Part shown: positions 20,683-31,125 of the stretch, one piece after another
How the letters are laid out: every line of letters starts with the position of its first letter
Numbering within the stretch: position 1 is the first letter of the stretch
NCBI GenBank assembly: GCA_930367215.1
Contig: OV884059.1
Location: 76,789,393-76,853,392 of the forward strand
Direction of reading: 5' to 3'
Source of the DNA: Pollenia angustigena
Taxonomy: Eukaryota; Arthropoda; Insecta; Diptera; Polleniidae
DNA: 64,000 bases
Position numbers and translations under genes: made by a program
Notes under the pieces: model-generated
What the model saw: the letters and a program-made list of their open reading frames with translations, nothing else
The model's database searches: none
What the model was told of the DNA's origin: nothing

Positions 20683-23600
20683 TTAGCTGGCCAAGAGACC
20701 CTCTGCTTCCCATAGGAACCCAACCAGGGCCTTTGCCGATATATTACTGATTTGGGACGCACACATTATACCATGCCCCAAGTGCCTCCTCCTGGCCCAT
20801 GCCAGCGCCGGGCAGACACACAGTGCATGTTCCGTCGTCTCGTCCCCGTCTAGACATAGTCTACATTCCTGATCCTCAGCCAGGCCCATCCGATAAAGGT
20901 GGTATTTGATCGTGTGGTGACCAGTCAAATAGGCCACCAGCAGTCGTAGATCCCGTCTGCCGAGACCATTCGTCCTCATTACTTTCCCGGGAGAGATAAA
21001 TCTCCTTGCCTGACGCATTCCCGGAAGCGATACCCAGTATCCCCTATGTTCGCCCAGAGCCCAGTCCTCCATGACGGACTGGACCCCTGCCCAACTTAGT
21101 CCACAGAAGGGCTCGGGACCTATCATCCGCGCGTTAGAACCAGCCCTGGCCAGCTCATCAGCCATTTTATTACCCGGGATCCCTGAGTGCCCCGGCACCC
21201 AGCAGAGCGTCAATCTGCCCCTTGTCCCCAGCTCCTGTAGCTTTCCACGGCACTCCGCCACCAGCCTCAAGCACATTCTCCAAGAAGAGAGTGCTTTAAT
21301 GGCCGCTTGGCTATCAGTGAAAATCACATCACTGCCGCCAACCATTCCCCTATCAAGAATGTTGCTGCAACACACATCAATGGCGCAAATATCGGCCTGA
21401 AAAACACTCGGTGATTCGCTCATTGCCATCGAGAGTCGTGTATTAGGTCCAAAAACCCCTGCACCCACTCCGTGCTCCGATTTTGACCCGTCAGTATACC
21501 AGTGCAATTCATGGTTTCCCCGACAAGGATTCCCAACACTCCAGGACCTTTCGTCCGGAAGGATTGCCCTGAACCTTCTGTTGAAGACCAGTTCCGTGGT
21601 CATTATGTCTGCCCTTGTACAGACAGATAGACCCGGAGCCATGTCGATCAAGCTAGCATGACCTCAGCAAGTCCCGATGTCAGCTTTATCCTAAGGAGAC
21701 CGGTCATAGCAGTCTTCCTTATAGATGTGTAGTGGCAATATGCCCACTATAACCTCAAGTGCTGCCGTGGGACATGTACGCATCACCCCCGTCAGGGCCA
21801 GACACACCATCCGCTGCAGCCTGTTACACTTCCTCATTGCAGTCTCTTGACGAATCTTAGGCCACCATACCAATGATCCGTAAGTAATTATCGGTCTGAC
21901 CATCATAAAGTATAGCCATTTCCCCATACTTGGACTTAAACCCCAAGTTCTCCCAAAGAAGTCCTTGCATGGCCAGAATTCCCTTACCGCCTTCCCGAGG
22001 GTTCGATCCAAGTGCGAGTTCCAGTTGAGCCGTCTGTCCAGAACAATTCCCAGATATTTGACCTCATTGGAATACTCAACCTCAATTCCGTCCACTACCA
22101 GCTTCTCAAGCCTGTAGTTGAACCTCCTCGTGAACGGTATCACGACCGCCTTGTTAGGGTTGATACTCAACCCCCTTTCATGGCACCATCCAAGAACCCT
22201 ATTGAGAGCACCCTGCATCACCTCCGTGATGGTGCTCTTGAATTTTCCAGTCACCACTATTGCCAGGTCGTCCGCATAGCCAATGGCCCGATGGCCATAT
22301 CCCTCGAGCTTGACCAGCAGATCATCAATCACCAGGCACCATAATAAAGGTGATAGCACCCCCCCCCCCCCCCTGTGGACAGCCCTTAACAGCACTGATG
22401 CTGACACTAGTGTCATTCCAGGAGGCAGTGATTTTCCTTCCCCTCAACATAGCCCCGATCCAGTTGACCGTGAGTTCGTCTATCCGCTTCCGCGCCAGAG
22501 CATCCGTGATAGAACCGTAGCTCGTGTTGTCAAAGGCACCCTCCACGTCAAGAAATGCACACAATGCGATCTCCCCATTACGTTGTGCCTTTTCTATCTG
22601 CGCAACCAAATGGTGCAATGCCACCTCAGTTGACTTACCCTTTTGGTAAGCAAACTGCGTTCGGTGCAGTGGTGTGGAAGCCTGCAGTTATTCCCTGATG
22701 TGCAGGTCCAGTATCCGATCAACAGTCTTGAGCAAAAATGAAGTAAGGCTGATAGGTCTATAGGATTTCGGCTTCTCCAGCGGCCTGTTGCCAGCTTTGG
22801 GAATAAATACAACCCTGACCGTACGCCAAGTGGTCGGAATGTATCCCCAGGTGAAGCTTGCCCTAAAAAGACCAATCAGAGGCCCTATTATCATGTCAAG
22901 ACTCTCCTGTAACAATACAGGGAAGATTCCGTCACCTCCTGGTGACTTGAATGGGCCGAACGAGCCAACTGCCCACCGTACCCTATCCTCATCGAAGATC
23001 CTACCGGCTAACCCATTAGCCCAGCGAGTCCCCGGGATTGCCGCCTCGACGTTCGTGTGTCCAGTATCATCCACTACAGTCGAGCCCGGAAAGTGTACCC
23101 TCAGCAAGGTTTCCAAAGTCTCCATGCGGTTTGTCGTGAAGGAACCATCTGACCACCCCACCAGCCCCACTCCATTTAAGTGTCCCTTGGTCATTACCCT
23201 GTGAAGTCTTGCCGCGCTAGGAAGGCCCGCGACACTACTGCAAAAATTCCTCCATGATTCCCGTTTGGATTTACGTAAGGATTTGTTATATTCCGTTAGG
23301 GCACCTTTGTACTCATGCCAGTTTTTGGTCCGTTTTGCCTTGTTGAATAACCTCCTGACATGCCTCCGCTTCTGTTCCAGCGTCTAATTCCACCATGGAC
23401 TCCTACGGCTGGAGCTTACGCGTCGCAATGTCGTACTCCCTCGAAAGGAGGAGAGCAATGTTTCTTCAGGGTTGGCTGCTAGCTCAATCTCATCAACAGA
23501 CCCGATATCTGTCATTAGGAGCTCAGCCTTCCGGTTCACAAGAGACCTGAACTCATTCCAGTTCGTTCGTCTGGGATTGTAAGGGCCCCTACGCTTACAG

Positions 23601-24124
23601 CCGACATTGGCTTTGTCTAAGTTCGTACCTACCAGATATTCCAGTAGTAGCTCACCTCTTTTGTTGATGTTGCTGCTACCCCAAACGGTGTGATGGGCAT
23701 TGGCATCGCAGCCTAGGATAAGCTGCTTTCCATGCATACCGCAGTACAGCACCAGGTCCGCCACCTCTTTTGGTGGGGCTACATCTTCTTCGCGGAGAAA
23801 TAGGCCGTCGCAACGAAGATCTCCGACGACCCCCGTTCAGTGGGTATATTCATCTGTGCTGCCACCAGATCTCTGAAAACAAAATTAGTCAATGGAATTA
23901 TGTCAACACAATTGTCGACAAGCAACGCTGCGCGAGGCTTGTCCACTGACCGATCATAAATCAGCTTACTTGATTGGGATCGTAGTCCCCGGATCTGGCC
24001 ACTATGGCTATGGCTCCTGCAAAAGCGCAAGACCGATGTTTTCTTCGGCAAAGATACTGCACAGCGTGGCCGACGTCCCTTTGGCGTGATGCAGGTTTGC
24101 CTGTAGCACCCTAATGGTGCCCAT
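20683..24124 (-). pseudogene. LINE ORF2: endonuclease-RT-RNase H-zinc finger, broken
   Basis: Starts at an ATG (24124) overlapping the ORF1 stop by about 13 bases in another frame (MGTIRVLQANLHHAKG). The endonuclease core has GCDANAHHTVWGSS. RT blocks are PKSYRPISLTSFLLK, FLDVEGAFDN, GCPQGG and YADDLA. RNase H shows HWYTDGSK, FTDSQAAIKAL and HSGIPGNKMADELA. A finger CRLCLDGDETTEHALC follows. Damage: frameshifts near 24020 and 23780, stops at about 23384 and 22688, a G-run frameshift at 22359-22373, and stops at about 21691 and 21667. Such a protein would nick the target and reverse-transcribe its RNA in the nucleus. Confidence 0.9.
22359..22373 (-). repeat. 15-base homopolymer (G on coding strand) in the RT motif
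   Basis: The run lies between the codons for GCPQ and LSPLLW, where families encode PQGGV. Fifteen G put the downstream catalytic half out of frame; eight would keep it in. It is either a real slippage expansion or an assembly error. Confidence 0.85.
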
Positions 24125-25682
24125 CGCTATCCCTAATGGACCGCTGCACTAACTCCCCCAACCGGTTACGTCGGGGTCCCTTCCCTCGCGACCCTTTGGT
24201 CGGTTTCTCTGATCTTTCCCCAGGGTTGGGTGTGCTGCTTTTGGCGGGGGGTTGAGGCCTTCTGACGATTTTCGCCACACTTCCCTTATCTGCCCATTTT
24301 TTTCCCTCGAGCATATGCTGCCCCGCTGGTAGACGGGCCATCATCAAGGGCGGATTCTCTCCCTTTGATTGGTGACGATTTGCCAGCTTTTTTTGCCGCA
24401 TTCTCCGCCGGCTTCTCGTCCGTTTTCTCGCCACCATCCTTTGAACTAGTGTTCTTGAGGTGCAGTCGCACCTGCCCAAAGCAGTAGCTGACCTTTCCTC
24501 CCATCTTCACAAGCTTCTGGTAGGAGCAAGTATCCACTGCCAGACGAAGATGGAGGAATTCGCCATGTACCAGTCTTTGAGCCACTGCCCAATGAGTTGC
24601 AGCCAAGTCATTCTGAGCCGCTATGAAGGTCAGGACGCTTTCATTGGACAGCTCAAGACTATGTGGGAAGTATCCTCTCACAAAGTGCGTGCGGGGGAAT
24701 TCTTCTTCAAGGACGATCTCACATTCTACCCCTGATTTCTCCTTGATGAAATCAGGGTTGGACTTAGTCCATTCCGCCGTCTCATTGTTGACGCACACGA
24801 GCATCAACCAGTCGGTGCGCCGTAGACAGCTTTCAAACTATGGTTTGAAAGTTCCAGCTTTCTCAATAACCACCTGAAGAATCGTATTTTTGATCCTTTC
24901 AATCTGGTCGGCAGTTAGTGACGGAGCTTCAGTTGCTGAGACAAAACCCAGTCTAACGCCCTTTGGCGTCTGGACCTTTTGGGCATGTGTCTGTCTCGCA
25001 CATGCACGCTTTGCCGGAGCTCCAGTAGAGGGAGAGTTTTCCGATCGTTCCCTCTTTAATGTTGCGACTGCCGGAGCCCTTGTGGCGTCCCTTAAGGCGT
25101 CTTCCCTCGACAGTCCTTTTTTTTAAAGCCGCTTTGAATAACCGCCGCTCCCCAGAGTTGAGCTTAACGAATCCCATTCCGGATTCCAGGCTGAGCCCCT
25201 GTAAATTTACGCCTCGCACTGTGCTGCCAGACTTCACCGAGTTCAAGCTGCAAGCATCATCCTGCTCAGCGACTTCGGTGTCAGAGCCAGAGGACATTAT
25301 CTCCTCTTGTGTTATTCTAGGCATTTCGGTCGCGGCCCAAGTTGCCGCCTCCGTGGACCTTTTGTCCTCCGCCTTCAGGTTGGTACCTCCAACTGCTTGC
25401 CCAGTGGCGCTGCCATTGTTGTCGGTTGCCAGGTTGTTTGTTGGGTTGTCCGAGCTAGAAGACAGTACCCGGATTTCCGACTGCTGAGTTCGTTTCCTCA
25501 GTTCCTTCATTCACGAACCATCTGTCCGCTTCCAGAAGTTTGGTACCAGCGTTAACGTGCCCAATGGCTCCGCTAATGTTGGCGGTTGATGGTTTTAGAG
25601 TCTCATCCAACTCATTTTTTTCGTTAAAATTTGTATCCATTAATATTTTTTTCATAATGTAGGGATGGGTATGGTCACCCAT
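24111..25682 (-). pseudogene. LINE ORF1 with DUF4780-like domain, broken
   Basis: Probable start at 25682 (MGDHTHPYIMKKILMDTN). The frame shifts near 25490, continues through an S/T/E-rich linker with SSGSDTEVAEQDDA and a basic KAALKKRTVEGRRLKGR, and shifts again near 24950-24800. The folded part reads MMLVCVNNETAEWTK, HFVRGYFPHSLELSNES, LHLRLAVDTCSYQKL and VSYCFGQVRLHLK, which fits DUF4780, a domain of retrotransposon ORF1/Gag-like proteins. A basic KKAGKS-rich tail overlaps the ORF2 start. Its presumed role is binding element RNA. Confidence 0.8.
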
Positions 25683-26015
25683 GGCAGAGCCCGTGTACCA
25701 TGAGAAGTCTAAATTAAAACTGGAGGTCTACCTGTATCCAGAGTCTGCTTACTAACGACCAAACTCCCCTCTGGCCATGCATCCATCGGCGTAAGCTGTT
25801 CCACCTTGGATTGGGGTGATTTTTGTAGAGTTGTCTTCTCTCCGCCCGACTACCATTAGCCAGCAGAGACATGACCGTGCTGAGGATCTGTTACCAGCCG
25901 TCCCCACGTGGAGGGTATAGTCGCACTTCCAGAAGTGAGACACAGTTACGGCACGATCACAAAGATGCGTGTTAGTCCCCCTGTGGGTCCAACTGGCTGA
26001 CGGCCAAAAAGCTAC

Positions 26016-26460
26016 TATTATGGCAAACTTTAAATTTCAATAGAAATGGGCGGGGTAGACAGAAGAGGAGCAGTACCCCTCATAGAAAGAAATATTAATA
26101 AGAGCCGCTGCTCGCATTTTGTTGAACTTTTCGTAGTAGGATCTTCTGAGTAGTGATACTCCCCATAGGACGCCAATGTTTAATATCGCATATCTTAAAA
26201 ACTTTTATAGTGAGAATGTTCAAACTTTTCAGAAGTCACACTTATGGCATACTACACCTTTGAAAATAAAAATAAAGCGGGTAGGCGCAGGGGGAATACC
26301 TCCCATAGGATGCATATATTAAATATTGCTCAACTGAAGAAGAGGTTAAAGCAGCGTAGCAAAGCGCACCGGGTTAAGCTTGTTTCCAATAAAAATATTT
26401 TAAAGCTGCCCAAAAATATGATATCTATGAAGGTATACAAAATGCACGCAAACAAGGATT
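26016..26460 (+). repeat. Degenerate tandem array, right half
   Basis: Continues the array cut by the LINE. Units with CCCATAGGACGCCAATGTTTA and CCCATAGGATGCATATATTAA match units at 20400-20560. GAGGTTAAAGC at 26342 corresponds to the same string just left of the LINE at 20587. Confidence 0.7.
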
Positions 26461-26473
26461 TTGAAGAATAACA

Positions 26474-27054
26474 CTAGCCAACAAGGTTTTGGACCGGAGC
26501 AACCAAATATCTTTCCTAGGGTAATTTGGTGGGCTGAATTCGAATTTGTAATTTGTTTTTCTCTATCACGCCAGGTTTTCGAGATTGAAAAAAATATTTT
26601 TATTCGTTTCCTACATAAAAAATTACTAGTTTTTTTAAAATGAATGCATTTTTAAAAGTGATTGGCGTTTTTTGAACGTCGTTTGTATTTTGTTAGTTAT
26701 ATCAATAGTCTCCCGGCATGCTTTTGTCTCAAAATCCTAGACATATTCTTAACATTTTCACTTAATCTTGGTGAACACGCTCTCCTTACTCGCGCTCACT
26801 GCACTTAGTTTTTTTTTTTTTTTTTGGAAAAAAATCTAAATGCAAATGAAGAATATGCAAAACATTGTCCGTGGCCATGGTTTTCCAAGTTTGTGACTGC
26901 AAAACCAAAATAATGAAAATATCTATATTTTAATGATTCTGATATTGCATACATTTTTTCCCCAACTAAATATTCACCACACACAAAGCCAAAATAGCTT
27001 GAATCAGTAACACACGATCTCCCTGGCATGCTTAAATGCGACTATTATGAAGAT
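26474..27054 (+). repeat. Dispersed 0.6-kb repeat, copy 2
   Basis: Same family as 2891-3510. It ends in ATTATGAAGATATG, directly before the mariner, so it was the mariner's insertion target. Includes a 17-T run near 26810. Confidence 0.85.
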
Positions 27055-27059
27055 ATGTA

Positions 27060-27640
27060 TCGGGGTATTTTTTAGCTATTATCTTTTTGGCAACACTGGT
27101 TCAAACAGCTGACGCACGTTTCGTGTTGTGTTTCACTGTCAAACATCTTCAGTTTGGTCTATAATTTAACCATGAATCGTCTTACAAACGAACAACGCTT
27201 GCAAATTATTGAATTTTATGCTCTGTTAAGGAAGTTCATCCCGCGCTTCTTCCATGTATGGTTAGTTTAATCGACCCACTGAACCGGCTATTGTGACTAA
27301 ATTTCACACCAAATTTACATTATTGGACATTAAACCACCAACATGCTAACGTAGAGTGCGAAGTGAAGAAAATATCGCAGCTGAATCGGCCAGTGTTAAT
27401 GATAACCATCAATTATCGATTCGTCGCCGTTCGCAGCAATTGGGCCTCTGTTACTCAACAACGTGGAAAATTTTGCGGAAGGATTTAGGTGTGAAGCCTT
27501 TCAGAATACAGCTGGTGCAAGAATTGAAGCCGAACGACCTACCGCAACGTAGAAGTTTTGGTGAATGGGCTCTTGGAAAGTTGGCCGAAGATCCACTTTT
27601 TTATCGAAAAATTGTGTTAAGCGACGAAGCTCATTTTTGG
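27060..27640 (+). pseudogene. Truncated DD41D mariner, 5' half
   Basis: Starts with the terminal repeat TCGGGGTATTTTTTAGCTAT after TA (27058-27059). Includes the transposase start MNRLTNEQRLQIIEFY, a broken stretch, and then an open frame with the helix-turn-helix region and first catalytic Asp (LSDEAHFW). It ends abruptly at 27640 where the duplication joins LINE sequence. The open frame reads through the join into antisense LINE DNA as a chance fusion. Confidence 0.9.
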
Positions 27641-27643
27641 AAA

Positions 27644-29792
27644 TTTCCTCAGTTCCTTCATTCACGAACCATCTGTCCGCTTCCAGAAGTTTGATACCAG
27701 CGTTAACGTGCCCAATGGCTCCGCTAATGTTGGCGGTTGATGGTTTTAGAGTCTCATCCAACTCATTTTTTTCGTTAAAATTTGTATCCATTAATATTTT
27801 TTTCATAATGTAGGGATGGGTATGGTCACCCATGGCAGAGCCCGTGTACCATGAGAAGTCTAAATTAAAACTGGAGGTCTACCTGTATCCAGAGTCTGCT
27901 TACTAACGACCAAACTCCCCTCTGGCCATGCATCCATCGGCGTAAGCTGTTCCACCTTGGATTGGGGTGATTTTTGTAGAGTTGTCTTCTCTCCGCCCGA
28001 CTACCATTAGCCAGCAGAGACATGACCGTGCTGAGGATCTGTTACCAGCCGTCCCCACGTGGAGGGTATAGTCGCACTTCCAGAAGTGAGACACAGTTAC
28101 GGCACGATCACAAAGATGCGTGTTAGTCCCCCTGTGTCTCCAACTGGCTGACGGCCAAAAAGCTACTATTATGGCAAACTTTAAATTTCAATAGAAATGG
28201 GCGGGGTAGACAGAAGAGGAGCAGTACCCCTCATAGAAAGAAATATTAATAAGAGCCGCTGCTCGCATTTTGTTGAACTTTTCGTAGTAGGATCTTCTGA
28301 GTAGTGATACTCCCCATAGGACGCCAATGTTTAATATCGCATATCTTAAAAACTTTTATAGTGAGAATGTTCAAACTTTTCAGAAGTCACACTTATGGCA
28401 TACTACACCTTTGAAAATAAAAATAAAGCGGGTAGGCGCAGGGGGAATACCTCCCATAGGATGCATATATTAAATATTGCTCAACTGAAGAAGAGGTTAA
28501 AGCAGCGTAGCAAAGCGCACCGGGTTAAGCTTGTTTCCTATAAAAATATTTTAAAGCTGCCCAAAAATATGATATCTATGAAGGTATACAAAATGCACGC
28601 AAACAAGGATTTTGAAGAATAACACTAGCCAACAAGGTTTTGGACCGGAGCAACCAAATATCTTTCCTAGGGTAATTTGGTGGGCTGAATTCGAATTTGT
28701 AATTTGTTTTTCTCTATCACGCCAGGTTTTCGAGATTGAAAAAAATATTTTTATTCGTTTCTTACATAAAAAATTACTAGTTTTTTTAAAATGAATGCAT
28801 TTTTAAAAGTGATTGGCGTTTTTTGAACGTCGTTTGTATTTTGTTAGTTATATCAATAGTCTCCCGGCATGCTTTTGTCTCAAAATCCTTGACATATTCT
28901 TAACATTTTCACTTAATCTTGGTGAACACGCTCTCCTTACTCGCGCTCACTGCACTTAGTTTTTTTTTTTTTTTTTTGGAAAAAAATCTAAATGCAAATG
29001 AAGAATATGCAAAACATTGTCCGTGGCCATGGTTTTCCAAGTTTGTGACTGCAAAACCAAAATAATGAAAATATCTATATTTTAATGATTCTGATATTGC
29101 ATACATTTTTTCCCCAACTAAATATTCACCACACACAAAGCCAAAATAGCTTGAATCAGTAACACACGATCTCCCTGGCATGCTTAAATGCGACTATTAT
29201 GAAGATATGTATCGGGGTATTTTTTAGCTATTATCTTTTTGGCAACACTGGTTCAAACAGCTGACGCACGTTTCGTGTTGTGTTTCACTGTCAAACATCT
29301 TCAGTTTGGTCTATAATTTAACCATGAATCGTCTTACAAACGAACAACGCTTGCAAATTATTGAATTTTATGCTCTGTTAAGGAAGTTCATCCCGCGCTT
29401 CTTCCATGTATGGTTAGTTTAATCGACCCACTGAACCGGCTATTGTGACTAAATTTCGCACCAAATTTACATTATTGGACATTAAACCACCAACACGCTA
29501 ACGTAGAGTGCGAAGTGAAGAAAATATCGCAGCTGAATCGGCCAGTGTTAATGATAACCATCAATTATCGATTCGTCGCCGTTCGCAGCAATTGGGCCTC
29601 TGTTACTCAACAACGTGGAAAATTTTGCGGAAGGATTTAGGTGTAAAGCCTTTCAGAATACAGCTGGTGCAAGAATTGAAGCCGAACGACCTACCGCAAC
29701 GTAGAAGTTTTGGTGAATGGGCTCTTGGAAAGTTGGCCGAAGATCCACTTTTTTATCGAAAAATTGTGTTCAGCGACGAAGCTCATTTTTGG
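27644..29792 (+). repeat. 2.15-kb tandem segmental duplication, unit 2
   Basis: Second copy of 25493-27640. It contains an orphan LINE 5' end (27644-28158), array DNA, the 0.6-kb repeat and the mariner start. Unlike unit 1 it continues beyond the breakpoint into the rest of the mariner. Low divergence indicates a recent event, or homogenisation. Confidence 0.95.
28625..29206 (+). repeat. Dispersed 0.6-kb repeat, copy 3
   Basis: Duplicate of copy 2 made by the tandem duplication. The T run is one base longer (18). Confidence 0.9.
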
Positions 29793-30494
29793 CTCAATGG
29801 GTACGTTAAAAAGCAGAATTGTCTTTTTTGGAGTGAAGATCAGCCAGAAGCATTGCAAGAGCTACCAATGCATTCAGAAACAGTTCACAGTTTGGTGCGG
29901 TTTATGGGCTGGTGGCATCATTGGACCGTACTTCTCCAAAGATGATGCGAATCGTAACGTAACTGTGAATGGTGAGCGCTACCGAGAGATTATATTCAAC
30001 TTTTTTTGCCCAAAATGCAAGAGCTTGACTTGCATGACATGTGGTTTCAACAAGACGGCGCCACATTCCACACAGCACGCTTAACAATGGACTTATTGAG
30101 AGGCGAGTTCGGTGAACATTTTATTTCACGTTCGGGACCGGTCAATTGGCCGCCTATATCGTGCGATTTAACGCCTTTAGACTATTTTTTGTGGTGGCTA
30201 TGTTAAAGCTCATGTCTATACACACATGCCCGCTTCAATTGACGCATTGGAAGACAATACTGAAGCATTAATTCATGAGATACCGGCCGAAATGTTGGAA
30301 AGAGTATGCCAAAATTGGACTAAGTGGATGGACCATTTGAGGCGCAGTCACGGTCAACAATTGCATGAAATAATTTTCTAACGTTAAATTACATATATGG
30401 ACCGTAATATCGATTCAAATAAATATTTCATGCATTTTTCTGAATTTTATGTTTTTTTTTTTAACTTTCCTATAGCTCTTAAAAATACACCCGA
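29212..30494 (+). mobile_element. DD41D (rosa-type) mariner, both ends present
   Basis: A 1283-bp element. Left terminus TCGGGGTATTTTTTAGCTAT; right terminus in reverse TCGGGTGTATTTTTAAGAGC. TA lies outside both (29210-29211 and 30495-30496). Length and TA duplication fit mariner. It is inserted in the 0.6-kb repeat. This is the original copy; the one at 27060 is a truncated duplicate. The frames are broken but the ends look intact, so it could in principle respond to a transposase supplied elsewhere. Confidence 0.9.
29324..30381 (+). pseudogene. DD41D mariner transposase, frameshifted
   Basis: Cut-and-paste transposase of the IS630-Tc1-mariner group. Start MNRLTNEQRLQIIEFY; the N-terminal helix-turn-helix is damaged (frameshift and stops near 29370-29510). 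Then come RRRSQQLGLCYSTTWKILRK, catalytic Asp 1 in FSDEAHFW, Asp 2 in WFQQDGATFH and Asp 3 in CDLTPLDYFLW. Exactly 41 residues separate Asp 2 and Asp 3, the DD41D signature known from rosa elements. Further frameshifts occur near 29880, 30010 and 30195. The tail LHEIIF precedes the stop. Confidence 0.92.
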
Positions 30495-30642
30495 TATTAG
30501 TTTTCTTAAACGTGCTGAGGAGTAAAAAAGACCTGAATATCAAAAATGCTACAAAATAAATTTTGGAAATGCATAACATGTATTTTATACAAAAAAGTCT
30601 TTGTATGTGAATTAAGTATTTCAAATACAAGTATTATTGCTC

Positions 30643-31125
30643 AATTGAATGGGAGATAAAGCCATAATGGCCTTTTTGCCCAATCATAGAGAGGTAAGGT
30701 CATATTTAAAATTTTCCGAAATTTGAGATATAGCCATATTTTTTTCGCAAATGAGAGATAAAGCCATATTTTTTCAGAAAATTGTTATGCATGGTGTAAA
30801 CATTCTGTAAAAGGGAAACTCCTTAGTTATCATTAACATTTTTTTATTCTTGTGACGCGCGCAGGAAAACTTTATTCAGCGAAGCCACCTGCCGCATCCT
30901 ACTGGAGGAAAAAACCCCTAAGCAGAAAAATTTTAGTATGAGAAGCCAATACTTAACTTCAATACTAAACTTTAGTGTCTCCGGAACTAAAATGAGAGAT
31001 AAAACCATTTTCTAATATTGCTAATGTGAGTTAAGGCCATGATGGCTTTATCTCCCACTCAAATGAAAAAAACAAAAAAGGCTTTATCTTCCTATTGAAT
31101 GGGAGATAAAGCCATCATGGACTTA
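30643..31125. repeat. Inverted-repeat element with GAGATAAAGCCAT motifs
   Basis: GGGAGATAAAGCCATAATGG at the left is mirrored by CCATGATGGCTTTATCTCCC near 31037-31057. A further direct copy lies at 31098-31117, and shorter GAGATA-AGCCATATTTT copies occur in the interior. Probably a MITE with an incomplete second copy at its right end. Confidence 0.65.

Larger units (their letters stand above)
20601..26007 (-). mobile_element. Non-LTR retrotransposon (LINE), near full length, LOA/R1-like
   Basis: A 5.4-kb minus-strand LINE with both boundaries visible. The 3' end is a short tail of eight A (20601-20608 as T on plus). AAAGCTAC occurs at 20593-20600 and 26008-26015 as the target duplication. 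Order: 5' UTR, ORF1 with a DUF4780-like domain, ORF2 with endonuclease, reverse transcriptase, RNase H and a CCHC finger, and a 74-bp 3' UTR. The RNase H domain and DUF4780-type ORF1 point to the I/LOA/R1 side of LINE diversity. Both ORFs carry stops and frameshifts, so this copy is dead, although recognisable along its whole length. Confidence 0.88.
25493..27640 (+). repeat. 2.15-kb tandem segmental duplication, unit 1
   Basis: Nearly identical to 27644-29792 at a period of 2151-2152 bp, with about ten substitutions and one T-run length change seen by eye. The unit holds the LINE 5' end, its right target duplication, part of the degenerate array, the 0.6-kb repeat, and the first 581 bp of a DD41D mariner. 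The join to unit 2 is at TTTTTGG-AAA-TTTCCTCAG, where AAA (27641-27643) matches neither parent. Confidence 0.95.

Noticed and set aside
21071..25555. Plus-strand ORFs of 80-140 codons
   Set aside because: They are antisense to the LINE ORFs. Their length comes from the higher GC content of that element, and they have no motifs of their own.
26244..26643. ORFs duplicated at 26.2-26.6 and 28.4-28.8 kb
   Set aside because: Identity between them is due to the segmental duplication, not selection. They cross array and dispersed-repeat boundaries.
27356..27694. 112-codon ORF ending in FPQFLHSRTICPLPEV
   Set aside because: The last 20 or so codons are antisense LINE DNA read through the duplication junction, so this is a chance fusion and not a gene.
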